From Ferrimonas marina (GTDB lineage: Bacteria; Pseudomonadota; Gammaproteobacteria; Enterobacterales; Shewanellaceae): a stretch of 64,000 nt of DNA. The DNA lies in the NCBI RefSeq assembly GCF_900129905.1, contig NZ_FQXG01000012.1, positions 1 through 64,000 of the forward strand. Direction: 5' to 3'. A model generated the notes under the pieces. The model worked only from the letters and a program-made list of their open reading frames with translations. It made no database searches and had not been told where the DNA came from. The translations under genes were made by a program, and so were the position numbers. Shown here one piece after another: positions 9,594 to 17,625 of this stretch (positions are counted from its first letter, which is position 1; each line of letters begins with the position of its first letter).

Positions 9594-10897
9594 GCAAATA
9601 CAACCTGCGGGCGGACGCCGCCCAGGTGATCATCGCCGTCATCGACAAGGGCCAGAGCATGGCCCAGGCCCTGCCCAAGGCCCAATCGCACTACAGCGAT
9701 GGCCGCGACAAGGGCCTGCTGGCGGAGATCTGCTACGGCGTGATGCGCCAGCTGCCCCAGCTCGATACCCAGGTGCGTCGTCGCCTGCAGCAGCCGCTCA
9801 ACGGCAAGAAGCGGATCATCCATGGCCTGCTGTTGGCGGGCCTGTACCAGCTAAAACACACCCGGGTCGCCCCCCACGCGGTGGTGGCCGAATCGGTCAA
9901 TGCCTGTCGCACCCTGCGGGCACCGGGGATGACCGGGCTGGTCAATGGCGTGCTGCGCCAACTGGACCGTGACCTGGCCGAGCTTAAGGCCGAGCAGTTT
10001 GACGCCGACTCGGTGCAATTCCTGCACCCGGGCTGGCTGCTTAAGCGTCTGCAGGCGGCCTACCCGGAACAATGGCAGCAGATCGCCCAGGCGAACAACG
10101 CGCCGCCGCCGCTGTGGCTGCGCAACAACCGCAGCCAGCAAAGCCGCGAGCAGGCGGTGCAGGCACTGTCCGAGGCCGGTGTCAGCGCCCGGGCGGTGGA
10201 GGATGGCGACGCCATCCTGCTGGAAACCCCTTGTGACGTCACCCAGCTGCCGGGCTTTGACCAGGGCGCCTTATCGGTGCAAGACCTCTCTGCCCAGCAG
10301 AGTGCCCACCTGCTGCCGGTGGCCCCGGGCGACCGGGTGTTGGATGTCTGCGCTGCACCGGGAGGCAAAACCTGCCATCTGCTGGAGCATCAGCCGCTGA
10401 TGGCCGAGATGGTGGCCATCGACCTGGATCCCAAGCGCCTGGCCCGGGTACAGCAGAACCTCGACCGCATCGGTCTGACCGCTACCCTCAAGGCCGGTGA
10501 CGCCAGTCAGCCAGAACAATGGTGGGATGGCCAGCCGTTTGACCGCATCCTGCTGGACGCGCCCTGCTCCGCCACCGGGGTGATCCGCCGCAACCCGGAC
10601 GCCAAGTGGCTGCGCCGGGACGAGGACATTGCCCAGCTGGCCCAGGTCCAGACCGAGATCCTGCGCGCTATCTGGCCACTGCTGAAGCCCGGCGGCACCC
10701 TGCTGTACGCCACCTGCTCCATCCTTCCTGAGGAAAACTGCGAGCAGATCAAAGCGTTCCTTCAGGAAACCCCGGATGCTATGCTCTCTCCCATTCATCA
10801 ACAGGACGTGACGACGCGGCCGGGCTGGCAACGGCTCCCCGAGGAGAACGGCGGCGATGGCTTCTACTACGCCCGCCTGAACAAAGCCGCACAGTAA
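9590..10897 (+). CDS. rsmB: 16S rRNA (cytosine-967-C5)-methyltransferase
   Basis: 435 residues from the ATG at 9590, which overlaps the fmt stop. N-terminal NusB-like RNA-binding domain (about 1-140) and C-terminal SAM methyltransferase: [11 protein letters not shown] (SAM loop), [18 protein letters not shown] and [11 protein letters not shown], whose two cysteines are the release and nucleophile residues of m5C methyltransferases. trkA follows after 4 bp. Confidence 0.96.
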   Translation: MSKYNLRADAAQVIIAVIDKGQSMAQALPKAQSHYSDGRDKGLLAEICYGVMRQLPQLDTQVRRRLQQPLNGKKRIIHGLLLAGLYQLKHTRVAPHAVVAESVNACRTLRAPGMTGLVNGVLRQLDRDLAELKAEQFDADSVQFLHPGWLLKRLQAAYPEQWQQIAQANNAPPPLWLRNNRSQQSREQAVQALSEAGVSARAVEDGDAILLETPCDVTQLPGFDQGALSVQDLSAQQSAHLLPVAPGDRVLDVCAAPGGKTCHLLEHQPLMAEMVAIDLDPKRLARVQQNLDRIGLTATLKAGDASQPEQWWDGQPFDRILLDAPCSATGVIRRNPDAKWLRRDEDIAQLAQVQTEILRAIWPLLKPGGTLLYATCSILPEENCEQIKAFLQETPDAMLSPIHQQDVTTRPGWQRLPEENGGDGFYYARLNKAAQ

Positions 10898-10901
10898 TGG
10901 C

Positions 10902-12302
10902 ATGAAGATCATCATTCTTGGCGCAGGCCAGGTCGGTGGCACCCTGGCCGAGAACCTGGTCGGGGAAAACAACGACATCACCATCGTCGACAACGACATG
11001 GGGGCGCTGCGTACCCTTCAGGACAAGCTGGATCTGCGGGTGGTCAATGGCCACGCCGGCCATCCCCACGTGCTGCGGGATGCTGGCGCGGAGGACGCCG
11101 ACATGCTGATCGCCGTCACCAACTCCGACGACACCAACATGGTGGCCTGCCACCTGGCCTATACCCTGTTTGGTACCCCCACCAAGATCGCCCGGATCCG
11201 CAGCACCGCCTACCTCAATAAAAAGGACAAGCTGTTCCAGAGCGGCAGTGCCGATCCGGACAGCCGTGGCCGCTTCTACATCGACGAGCTGATCGCCCCG
11301 GAACAGTTGGTCACCCACTACATCCGCCGGCTGGTGGAGTACCCCGGTGCCCTGCAGGTGCTGGAGTTTGCCGGTGGCAAGGCCAGTCTGGTGGCGGTCA
11401 AGGCGTACTACGGCGGCTCGCTGGTGGGCAGTGCCCTGTCGGCCCTGAAGGAGCACATGCCCAATATTGATACCCGGGTGGCCGCCATCTTCCGCCAGGG
11501 GCGCCCCATCATGCCCCGCGGTACCACGGTGATCGAGGCGGATGACGAGGTGTTCTTCGTTGCCGACTCCAAGCACATCCGGGCGGTGATGAGCGAGATG
11601 CAGAAGCTGGAGTCCAGCTACCGCAACATCATGATCGCCGGCGGCGGTAACATCGGCATGGGCCTGGCCCGGGCACTGGAGTCGTTCCACGAGGTCAAGC
11701 TGATCGAGCGCGACCGCGAGCGGGCTGCCCGATTGTCGGAGTTCCTCGAGGACACCACGGTGTTCCACGGCGATGCCTCGGATCACGAACTGCTCAGTGA
11801 GGAGCAGATCGACCAGGTGGACGTCTTTATCGCGGTGACCAACGACGACGAGGCCAACATCATGTCGGCATTGCTGGCCAAGCGGATGGGGGCCAAGAAG
11901 GTGATGGTGCTGATCCAGCGCGAGGCCTACGTCGATCTGGTGCAGGACGCCAACATCGACATCGCCATCTCACCCCAGCAGGCCACCATCTCGGCGCTGC
12001 TGACCCACGTCCGCCAGGGTGACATCAACAACGTCTACTCGCTGCGCCGTGGCGCGGCGGAGGCGATCGAGGCGGTGGCCCATGGCGATCCCAACACCTC
12101 CAAGGTGGTGGGCCGGGCGGTGCAGGACATCAAGCTGCCGCCGGGCACCACCATCGGTGCCATCGTGCGCAAGGACGAGGTAATGATGGCCCACGACCGC
12201 ACGGTGATCGAACAGGACGACCACGTCATCCTGTTCCTGGTGGACAAGAAGTACATCCGCGAGGTGGAAAAGCTGTTCCAGCCCTCGGCCCTGTTCTTCT
12301 GA
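10902..12302 (+). CDS. trkA: Trk potassium uptake NAD-binding regulator
   Basis: Cytoplasmic gating subunit of TrkH/TrkG potassium channels. 466 residues with two RCK modules: Rossmann loop [16 protein letters not shown] at the N-terminus and [15 protein letters not shown] at about residue 247, each followed by a TrkA-C domain. Compared with E. coli TrkA as I recall it, there is a short extra stretch in the first module ([11 protein letters not shown] before [11 protein letters not shown]), about 8 residues. Last gene of the def operon; its partner trkH lies about 3 kb downstream on the other strand. Confidence 0.96.
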   Translation: MKIIILGAGQVGGTLAENLVGENNDITIVDNDMGALRTLQDKLDLRVVNGHAGHPHVLRDAGAEDADMLIAVTNSDDTNMVACHLAYTLFGTPTKIARIRSTAYLNKKDKLFQSGSADPDSRGRFYIDELIAPEQLVTHYIRRLVEYPGALQVLEFAGGKASLVAVKAYYGGSLVGSALSALKEHMPNIDTRVAAIFRQGRPIMPRGTTVIEADDEVFFVADSKHIRAVMSEMQKLESSYRNIMIAGGGNIGMGLARALESFHEVKLIERDRERAARLSEFLEDTTVFHGDASDHELLSEEQIDQVDVFIAVTNDDEANIMSALLAKRMGAKKVMVLIQREAYVDLVQDANIDIAISPQQATISALLTHVRQGDINNVYSLRRGAAEAIEAVAHGDPNTSKVVGRAVQDIKLPPGTTIGAIVRKDEVMMAHDRTVIEQDDHVILFLVDKKYIREVEKLFQPSALFF

Positions 12303-12320
12303 CGGGCTGTCCAACAAAGA

Positions 12321-12348
12321 AAAACGCCGGCTTCTGCCGGCGTTTTTT
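12321..12348. terminator. terminator after trkA (likely bidirectional)
   Basis: Stem CGCCGG/CCGGCG extended by A/T pairs, six-base loop, then TTTTTT on the plus strand. The A-run on the 5' side gives a U-run on the minus strand as well, so it may also end the leftward hemG-like gene. Confidence 0.85.
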
Positions 12349-12377
12349 GTCTTGCTTCATCACGCTGCAGCGTGAAC

Positions 12378-12923
12378 TCAGCCCTCTTGGCTCATCTCGT
12401 TGACCGCCAGGGAGAAGGCCTCCACCTCATCCCAGTCGGTGTAATCGATCACCGTGTTGGGATCGGTCGGCCCCTTGGTCATCTTCATGATGAACTTGAT
12501 GGAGAGGCTGTCCCAGAAGCCCCAGTTGGGGTAGTCCACCTTGCCGGCAAACACCTTCAGCAGGTTGGGTTTCCAGGGCGACTTGGCGGTGAACTTCTGC
12601 ATGTAGCGGTTGCCCTCGACCGTGGCCTTGGCGGGGTTACGGGCCACCACGGACAGACAGAAGAAGGCGTTGTTGCGCGCTTCCAGTTCACTGCGATGCT
12701 TCTCAATGAACTCCCAGACGGTGTCATCAAAGTTGCCGTACAGCACCGGCGCCCCCACCACCACGGTGTGGTACTTGTCCCAATCGATCCCCTCATGCTT
12801 GGCTTCCACCACATCCATCATGTCGCATTCGGTTCCCTGCGCCTGGATGGTGCGCATAATGGTTCGGGTCACCCGGGCGGTGTGGCCCCGTCGGCTCATG
12901 TAGACGATCAAAACCCCTGGCAT
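12378..12923 (-). CDS. HemG-like flavodoxin-fold protein (paralogue of the second hemG)
   Basis: 181 residues from ATG 12923 behind TAGGAGG. Flavodoxin fold with the long HemG loop (LSVVARNPAKATVEGNRY... AKSPWKPN) and C-terminal IMKMTKGPTDPNTVIDYTDW, as in menaquinone-dependent protoporphyrinogen IX dehydrogenase. The FMN phosphate loop is altered: YMSRRGHTARV here against YSTVDGQTRRI in the neighbouring hemG. So it is a diverged HemG paralogue; whether it still oxidises protoporphyrinogen or serves another redox role is unknown. Divergent from the ArsR/HlyU gene across a 189-bp gap with a perfect dyad. Confidence 0.8.
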   Translation of the reverse strand: MPGVLIVYMSRRGHTARVTRTIMRTIQAQGTECDMMDVVEAKHEGIDWDKYHTVVVGAPVLYGNFDDTVWEFIEKHRSELEARNNAFFCLSVVARNPAKATVEGNRYMQKFTAKSPWKPNLLKVFAGKVDYPNWGFWDSLSIKFIMKMTKGPTDPNTVIDYTDWDEVEAFSLAVNEMSQEG

Positions 12924-12957
12924 CGTGCCTCCTACGGCAATCACTCAAATTTAACCA

Positions 12958-12979
12958 TCAGGCAATATGGGTTGCCTGA
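12958..12979. promoter_or_regulatory. perfect 8+6+8 dyad, candidate operator
   Basis: Arms TCAGGCAA and TTGCCTGA separated by six bases, with no T-run, 35 bp upstream of the hemG-like start and about 134 bp upstream of the hlyU-like start. A symmetric site in a divergent promoter region beside an ArsR gene suggests an operator; the binding protein is inferred, not shown. Confidence 0.5.
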
Positions 12980-13063
12980 ACGTTACTTTCCAGCACCAGG
13001 ATCACACTCTTTTTACCGCCATGCCAGTAAGCAGAGAAAACGGGATCTGGATCTAGGCAGCAG

Positions 13064-13093
13064 TTCACCCTTAATATAAGATACATCTAAATT
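13064..13093 (+). promoter_or_regulatory. candidate hlyU-like promoter with small dyad
   Basis: TTCACC (13064-13069), 18-bp spacer, TAAATT (13088-13093). The spacer holds AGAT-AC-ATCT (13079-13088), a small dyad in AT-rich sequence such as ArsR proteins often bind. Weak promoter match; autoregulation is inference. Confidence 0.35.
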
Positions 13094-13112
13094 AGTAGTG
13101 AGAGTAATCTCT

Positions 13113-13427
13113 ATGGAACTGGATATCGAGCAGATGGCGGACAACGCCGATGGCGCAGCAAAGCTGCTGAAGTCCATCGCCAATCCCCATCGACTGATGC
13201 TTTTGTGTCTGCTGCTCAAGCAGGAGATGACCGTGGGGGAGCTGAACGCCATGATCCCATTGAGCCAGTCCGCCCTGTCCCAGCACCTGGCGGTGCTGCG
13301 TCGTGAGGGCCTGGTGGCGACCCGTAAGGAGTCCCTGCTGGTGTGGTACCGTCTGGCCAGCCCGGAGGTAGAGGCGATCCTGGCGACCCTCTACGGGCTT
13401 TACTGCGCCCCCAGCGAAGCGAGCTGA
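13113..13427 (+). CDS. ArsR-family regulator of HlyU/BigR type
   Basis: 104-residue winged-helix repressor. The recognition region LSQSALSQHLAVLRREGLVATRKE is nearly that of Vibrio HlyU. Two cysteines, C32 (LMLLCLLL) and C98 (YGLYC), match the pair that in HlyU/BigR/SqrR forms disulfide or polysulfide links, so a reactive-sulfur or oxidant sensor is likely. ATG 13113 chosen by family alignment; an in-frame GTG at 13098 is less likely. The 3' end overlaps the convergent hemG by 28 nt. It lies between two HemG-type genes, which may be its targets. Confidence 0.85.
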   Translation: MELDIEQMADNADGAAKLLKSIANPHRLMLLCLLLKQEMTVGELNAMIPLSQSALSQHLAVLRREGLVATRKESLLVWYRLASPEVEAILATLYGLYCAPSEAS

Positions 13428-13933
13428 TCGGCAAACAGCTCTACCCTGCCCCAATCGGTAAACTCCTGCACCGTGGCTAAGTCGGTGGGGCCCTTGGTCA
13501 TCCACATGATAAAGCGGATCACCTGGCGGTCGCGCCAGCGGTAGATGGGGTAGTTGAGCTTGCCGGCGAACACCCCGATCAGCTGGGGCTGCCAGGGGCT
13601 GCGCTTGTGGAACAGGCGAATGTAAGGGCTGCCCTCCGGGGTGTCCTTGCCCGCTTTACGGGCCACCAGGTTGACGCTGAAGAAGGCGCAAGGCTTGCTG
13701 GCCAGGGTGGCCTGATGCTGGCGGATGAATTCAAACAGCGCTGGCCGGTACTTGCCGTAACGGATAGAGGCTCCAATCACCACCTTATCGAACTGGGCCA
13801 GCGGCAGGGTGCAGCGCTCCAGCTCCTGCAACTGAACCTGGTGATCCAGTGCCTCCAGTCGCGCCTGGATCCGCTCGGCAATACGCCGGGTTTGCCCATC
13901 CACCGTTGAGTACAGCACCAACACCCGCAACAT
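13400..13933 (-). CDS. hemG: menaquinone-dependent protoporphyrinogen IX dehydrogenase
   Basis: Oxidises protoporphyrinogen IX to protoporphyrin IX, feeding electrons to quinone. 177 residues, close to E. coli HemG. FMN loop LYSTVDGQTRRIAE, IGASIRYGKYRP, long loop SVNLVARKAGKDTPEGSPY and IMWMTKGPTD are characteristic. ATG 13933 follows GGGAGG, 20 bp after trkH; the open frame continues upstream into trkH. The trkH-hemG order is that of E. coli. Tail overlaps the hlyU-like gene. Confidence 0.93.
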   Translation of the reverse strand: MLRVLVLYSTVDGQTRRIAERIQARLEALDHQVQLQELERCTLPLAQFDKVVIGASIRYGKYRPALFEFIRQHQATLASKPCAFFSVNLVARKAGKDTPEGSPYIRLFHKRSPWQPQLIGVFAGKLNYPIYRWRDRQVIRFIMWMTKGPTDLATVQEFTDWGRVELFADQLASLGAQ

Positions 13934-13953
13934 CGTCCCTCCCAGACTCTTCC

Positions 13954-15411
13954 CTAATTCTTCCAAAACGCCGGGGTGAACAGCACCAGCAGCGTAAAGA
14001 TCTCCAGTCGGCCGAACAGCATCCCCAACACCAGGATCCACTTGGCGGTACTGTTGATGTCGCCGTAGTGGGACGCCACATCTCCCAACCCCGGGCCCAG
14101 GTTATTGAGCGACGCGGCGGTGGCGGAGAAGGCGGTGATGTCGTCCATCCCTGTGGCCAATAAGGCGACCATGATCAGCACAAACACCAGCGAATAGGCG
14201 GCAAAGAAGCCCCATACCGCGTCAATCACCCGGTCGCCAACCGCCTTGTTGTTGAGGCGAATGGAGAACATCGCACGGGGGTGGATCAGGCGCTTGAGTT
14301 CGCGCAGCCCCTGCATGGTCAGCAGGGTGATCCGCACCACCTTGATGCCGCCGCCGGTGGAGCCGGCGCAGCCACCGACGAAGCTGCTGAAGATCAGCAA
14401 GATCGGCAAGAACAGCGGCCAGGCGACAAAGCTCTCGGTGGCAAAGCCAGCGGTGGTTGAGATCGACACCGCCTGGAACAGCGCCTTGTCCAGCGCCGCC
14501 TCTGGCGAGTCGTAGATCTGGTTGCTCATCAGGATCAGGAACACCAGCACCACCAGCGCCAGCTGCAGGATCAGGAACATCCGCACTTCGGCGTCGCGCC
14601 AGTAGGTGCTCAAGTTGATGCCACGGCGGCTGAAGGCGGTGAAGTGCAGGCTGAAGTTGATCGCCGACAGCAGCAGGAACACCACGCAGATCAGGTTGAT
14701 CACCGGGCTGTCGAAGTGGCCCATGCTGGCGTCGTAGCTGGAGAAGCCACCGATGGCGATGGTCGAGAAGGCGTGGCCAATGGCGTCGAAGCTGTTCATC
14801 CCCGCCAGGTAATAAGCCAGGGCACAGGCGATGGTCATGGTCAGGTAGATGTACCACAGCGCCTTGGCGGTCTCGGCGATCCTCGGGGTCATCTTGTTGT
14901 CTTTCACCGGCCCCGGCGTCTCACAGCGATACAGCTGCATCCCCCCGATCCCCAGCATCGGCAGTACCGCCACCGCCAGAACAATGATCCCCATGCCGCC
15001 AAGCCACTGCAGCAGATGTCGGTAAAACAGGATCGCCTTGGGCAGGTCATCCAGCCCGGTGATCACCGTGGCCCCGGTGGTGGTCAGCGCCGAGAACGAC
15101 TCAAACATGGCGTCGGTGACCCCCAGGTTGGGCTCACTCGACAGCATCAGCGGCAGTGCCCCGATGGAGCCCAGTACCGTCCAGAACAGCACCACCACCA
15201 GGAAGCCCTCCCGGTTACGCAGCTCCGCCTTGGCCCGTCGGTTGGGATACCAGAACAGCAGGCCCAGGGTCAGGCTGATCACGAACGCCTGGACAAAGGC
15301 GATCCCCTCGCCGTCCTTGTAAAGGACGGCGATCAGCGCCGGTGGCAGCATGGTGGTACTGAACAGGATCACCAAAAGGCCGATGATCCGGAATAATGTG
15401 CGGTATTCCAT
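13954..15411 (-). CDS. trkH: Trk system potassium channel subunit TrkH
   Basis: Inner-membrane K+ channel that works with TrkA. 485 residues from ATG 15411 (MEYRTLFRIIGLLVILFS), matching the E. coli start; TTG or GTG codons up to 13 residues further upstream are possible and the ribosome site is weak. Four pore loops with filter-like sequences TTTGATVITG, IAIGGFSSYD, STTAGFATES and LNNLGPGLGDV, and the SxGGCAGSTGGGIKVVR segment. Operon pepQ-yigZ-trkH-hemG as in E. coli. Confidence 0.95.
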   Translation of the reverse strand: MEYRTLFRIIGLLVILFSTTMLPPALIAVLYKDGEGIAFVQAFVISLTLGLLFWYPNRRAKAELRNREGFLVVVLFWTVLGSIGALPLMLSSEPNLGVTDAMFESFSALTTTGATVITGLDDLPKAILFYRHLLQWLGGMGIIVLAVAVLPMLGIGGMQLYRCETPGPVKDNKMTPRIAETAKALWYIYLTMTIACALAYYLAGMNSFDAIGHAFSTIAIGGFSSYDASMGHFDSPVINLICVVFLLLSAINFSLHFTAFSRRGINLSTYWRDAEVRMFLILQLALVVLVFLILMSNQIYDSPEAALDKALFQAVSISTTAGFATESFVAWPLFLPILLIFSSFVGGCAGSTGGGIKVVRITLLTMQGLRELKRLIHPRAMFSIRLNNKAVGDRVIDAVWGFFAAYSLVFVLIMVALLATGMDDITAFSATAASLNNLGPGLGDVASHYGDINSTAKWILVLGMLFGRLEIFTLLVLFTPAFWKN

Positions 15412-15507
15412 GAAGAAATTATTAGTCACTTTGCCGCTAGCATACTCCAATCAGTGCAGGAAGTGACCCATTGCGGGATCCCATTACCGATGGAGGCCGC
15501 GGAATGT

Positions 15508-16128
15508 TCAGGATTGGGGCCGGACCAACTGCAGCCGTCCCCGGCTGCCATCGGCCAGTTCATCGGCAAATTGGCTCATACTGGCCATCGGCAACGCCAG
15601 GCTGAGGTGGATCTGGGCGCCGTAGTCCTGGCTCACCAGCTCACCGCCGTGACGCTGTAGCAGGTGGGATACCAACGGCATATCACCGTAGTCGCACAAC
15701 AGCTCGGCGGCCTGCATCGGCACAAAAGGCTCGGTCTCCAGCATCTCCAGCGCCTGCTTGACGCCACCGGCATAGGCCCGGACCAGCCCCCCGACCCCGA
15801 GCTTGATGCCGCCGGAGTAGCGGATCACCACTGCCGCCAGTTGGCCTACACCGCTGCCCAGCACCACATTGAGCATGGGGCGACCGGCAGAACCGGCGGG
15901 CTCGCCGTCATCGGAGGCGCCGATGTCCCGGGTACAACCCGGCCGTCCGGCTGCAAAGGCCAGGCAGTGGTGGCGCGCCTCGGGGTGGGCCTCGCGCATT
16001 CGGGCGTGGAACTGGCGGGCCGCCTTGCCATCGGCCACTTTCTCCAGCCGGGTGATAAAGCGGCTGCGCTTGATCACCTCCTCCACCTCAACCGCGGCGG
16101 CTGGCACCGGGAAGCCCGCCTCACTCAC
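15508..16128 (-). CDS. yigZ: YigZ/IMPACT family protein
   Basis: 206 residues; N-terminal UPF0029/IMPACT domain (RSRFITRL, ASDDGEPAGSAGRPML, VIRYSGGIKLGVGGLVRAY) and a C-terminal EF-G-like ferredoxin domain. Bacterial function is uncertain; eukaryotic IMPACT regulates Gcn2. GTG start directly follows the pepQ stop (TGA-GTG), indicating coupling. Confidence 0.92.
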   Translation of the reverse strand: MSEAGFPVPAAAVEVEEVIKRSRFITRLEKVADGKAARQFHARMREAHPEARHHCLAFAAGRPGCTRDIGASDDGEPAGSAGRPMLNVVLGSGVGQLAAVVIRYSGGIKLGVGGLVRAYAGGVKQALEMLETEPFVPMQAAELLCDYGDMPLVSHLLQRHGGELVSQDYGAQIHLSLALPMASMSQFADELADGSRGRLQLVRPQS

Positions 16129-17442
16129 TCAGCTCAGCCCCTGGTTTCGGGTCAGGTTATCGACGCCATCAACGCCGACCACCACATCGTCTTCGATGCG
16201 CACACCGCCGTAGGGGCGCAGCCAGTCGATGCCGTCGTGACGCAGCATCGCCTTGGCCTGATCGCTCAGGTCCGCCAGCAGGCTATCTATCACGTACAGG
16301 CCCGGCTCAATGGTCATCACCATGTTGGCCTCCATCACCCGGGTGCAGCGCAGGGTCACCCCTTCCGGCGGCGCCAGGTGAGTGCCCTGTTCGTCCTGCA
16401 TAAAGCCGGCAACATCATGCACCTGCAGGCCGATGGGGTGACCCAGGCCATGGGGGAAGAACGCCTTGGTAACGCCACTGGCCACAAGTGCCTCGGTGCT
16501 GCCCTCGGCCAGGCCGAACTGGGTCAGCAGCTGCGCCACCCGGCTGTGCATCTCCAGGTGCAGATCGGTGTAGCGCACCCCGGGCTGCAACTTGGCGACG
16601 ATCGCCTGCTCGTGCTGGTCCATGGCGGCAATCAGCTCGGCAAAGCGGCTGGCGGGATCCGCCGCGTAGGTGCGGGTGATGTCCGAGGCATAGCCGTGCA
16701 CTGAGGCGCCGGCATCGATCAGGAAGCTGCGGGACACAGCCGGCGCGGCTCGTTCCAGCTTGGTGTAGTGCAGGATGGCGCTGTGTTCATTAAGGGCGAT
16801 GATATTGCCGTAGGGCACCTCGTTCTCACCCTGCCCCACCGCGCTGAGGTAAGCCTGCTGAATGGCAAACTCTGAGCCCCCCCGGAGAAAGGCGTCACGA
16901 GCCGCCTGGTGGCCTTTTACCGCCAGTCCATTGGCCTGACGCATCGCTTCGATCTCGTAGCGGCTTTTCAGGCTGCGGTGGAAATGGAAACCGTCGATCA
17001 ACGACTGAGGATTAACCAGCGACAGACCCAGTTGGGCTGCCCGCTCCGGGTGGGCACCGATGTACGCCACCCGTTCGCCGGTGGGCACCAGCTTGGGCAG
17101 TTCGGCCAGGTCGGCATAGGGCACCAGGTTCCAATGCTCGACCCAGCTTTCGGTCGGCACCGGTGCCACCTTGTGCCAGAAATCCACCGGACGGTAGTAC
17201 AGCAAGGTGGGCGTTTCACCCGGACGCACAATCACAAAGCAGTGGGGGTGCGCGGTCAGGGGAACCCAGTGTTTGAAATGGGGGTTGGCCTTGAACGGGT
17301 ACTCCATGTCATCGAGGAAGATCCCCAGCGGTTGACCGGCGTCGATCACCAGGGTGTCGATCCGATGATGTGTCAATAAACGATCAGCGCTCTGTCGCAA
17401 TGTTCGGAGATGATCGGGGTAATGCTGGGCTAGGCTTTCCAT
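16129..17442 (-). CDS. pepQ: Xaa-Pro dipeptidase (prolidase)
   Basis: 437-residue cytosolic metallopeptidase cleaving Xaa-Pro dipeptides. Pita-bread fold with the five metal ligands visible: LIDAGA, YASDITRTY, FPHGLGHPIG, TIEPGLY and VRIEDD. N-terminal domain about residues 1-160. First gene of the leftward pepQ-yigZ-trkH-hemG operon, divergent from fadBA. Confidence 0.96.
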   Translation of the reverse strand: MESLAQHYPDHLRTLRQSADRLLTHHRIDTLVIDAGQPLGIFLDDMEYPFKANPHFKHWVPLTAHPHCFVIVRPGETPTLLYYRPVDFWHKVAPVPTESWVEHWNLVPYADLAELPKLVPTGERVAYIGAHPERAAQLGLSLVNPQSLIDGFHFHRSLKSRYEIEAMRQANGLAVKGHQAARDAFLRGGSEFAIQQAYLSAVGQGENEVPYGNIIALNEHSAILHYTKLERAAPAVSRSFLIDAGASVHGYASDITRTYAADPASRFAELIAAMDQHEQAIVAKLQPGVRYTDLHLEMHSRVAQLLTQFGLAEGSTEALVASGVTKAFFPHGLGHPIGLQVHDVAGFMQDEQGTHLAPPEGVTLRCTRVMEANMVMTIEPGLYVIDSLLADLSDQAKAMLRHDGIDWLRPYGGVRIEDDVVVGVDGVDNLTRNQGLS

Positions 17443-17514
17443 GGCTTCCTCGCTGGTGGATTACAACGGCCAGAGTGTACCACCACCGGGGAAAAGAGTT
17501 CAGTCAGGGCAAAT

Positions 17515-17528
17515 CAAACGGCCGTTTA
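17515..17528. promoter_or_regulatory. PsrA-like fatty-acid operator
   Basis: Perfect palindrome AAACGGCCGTTT preceded by C, fitting the CAAAC-(2 to 4)-GTTT pattern reported for PsrA, a TetR repressor of beta-oxidation genes in Pseudomonas and Shewanella. It lies about 100 bp upstream of fadB. Assignment by pattern only; the regulator is not in the window. Confidence 0.5.
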
Positions 17529-17546
17529 AAAACCGGTTGATTTTTG

Positions 17547-17564
17547 GTGTGACGAACTTCACAC
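17547..17564. promoter_or_regulatory. CRP-like site upstream of fadBA
   Basis: Reads GTGTGACGAACTTCACAC: TGTGA, six bases, TCACA, a perfect match to the core CRP consensus and its spacing. Located 62 bp before the fadB ATG and about 105 bp before pepQ. cAMP control of fadBA is known in enterobacteria. Confidence 0.75.
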
Positions 17565-17625
17565 TTGGTCACAACACCATCAACCGGATGTGATCTCACG
17601 GACGTGGTTAACTAAGGACGACGAC

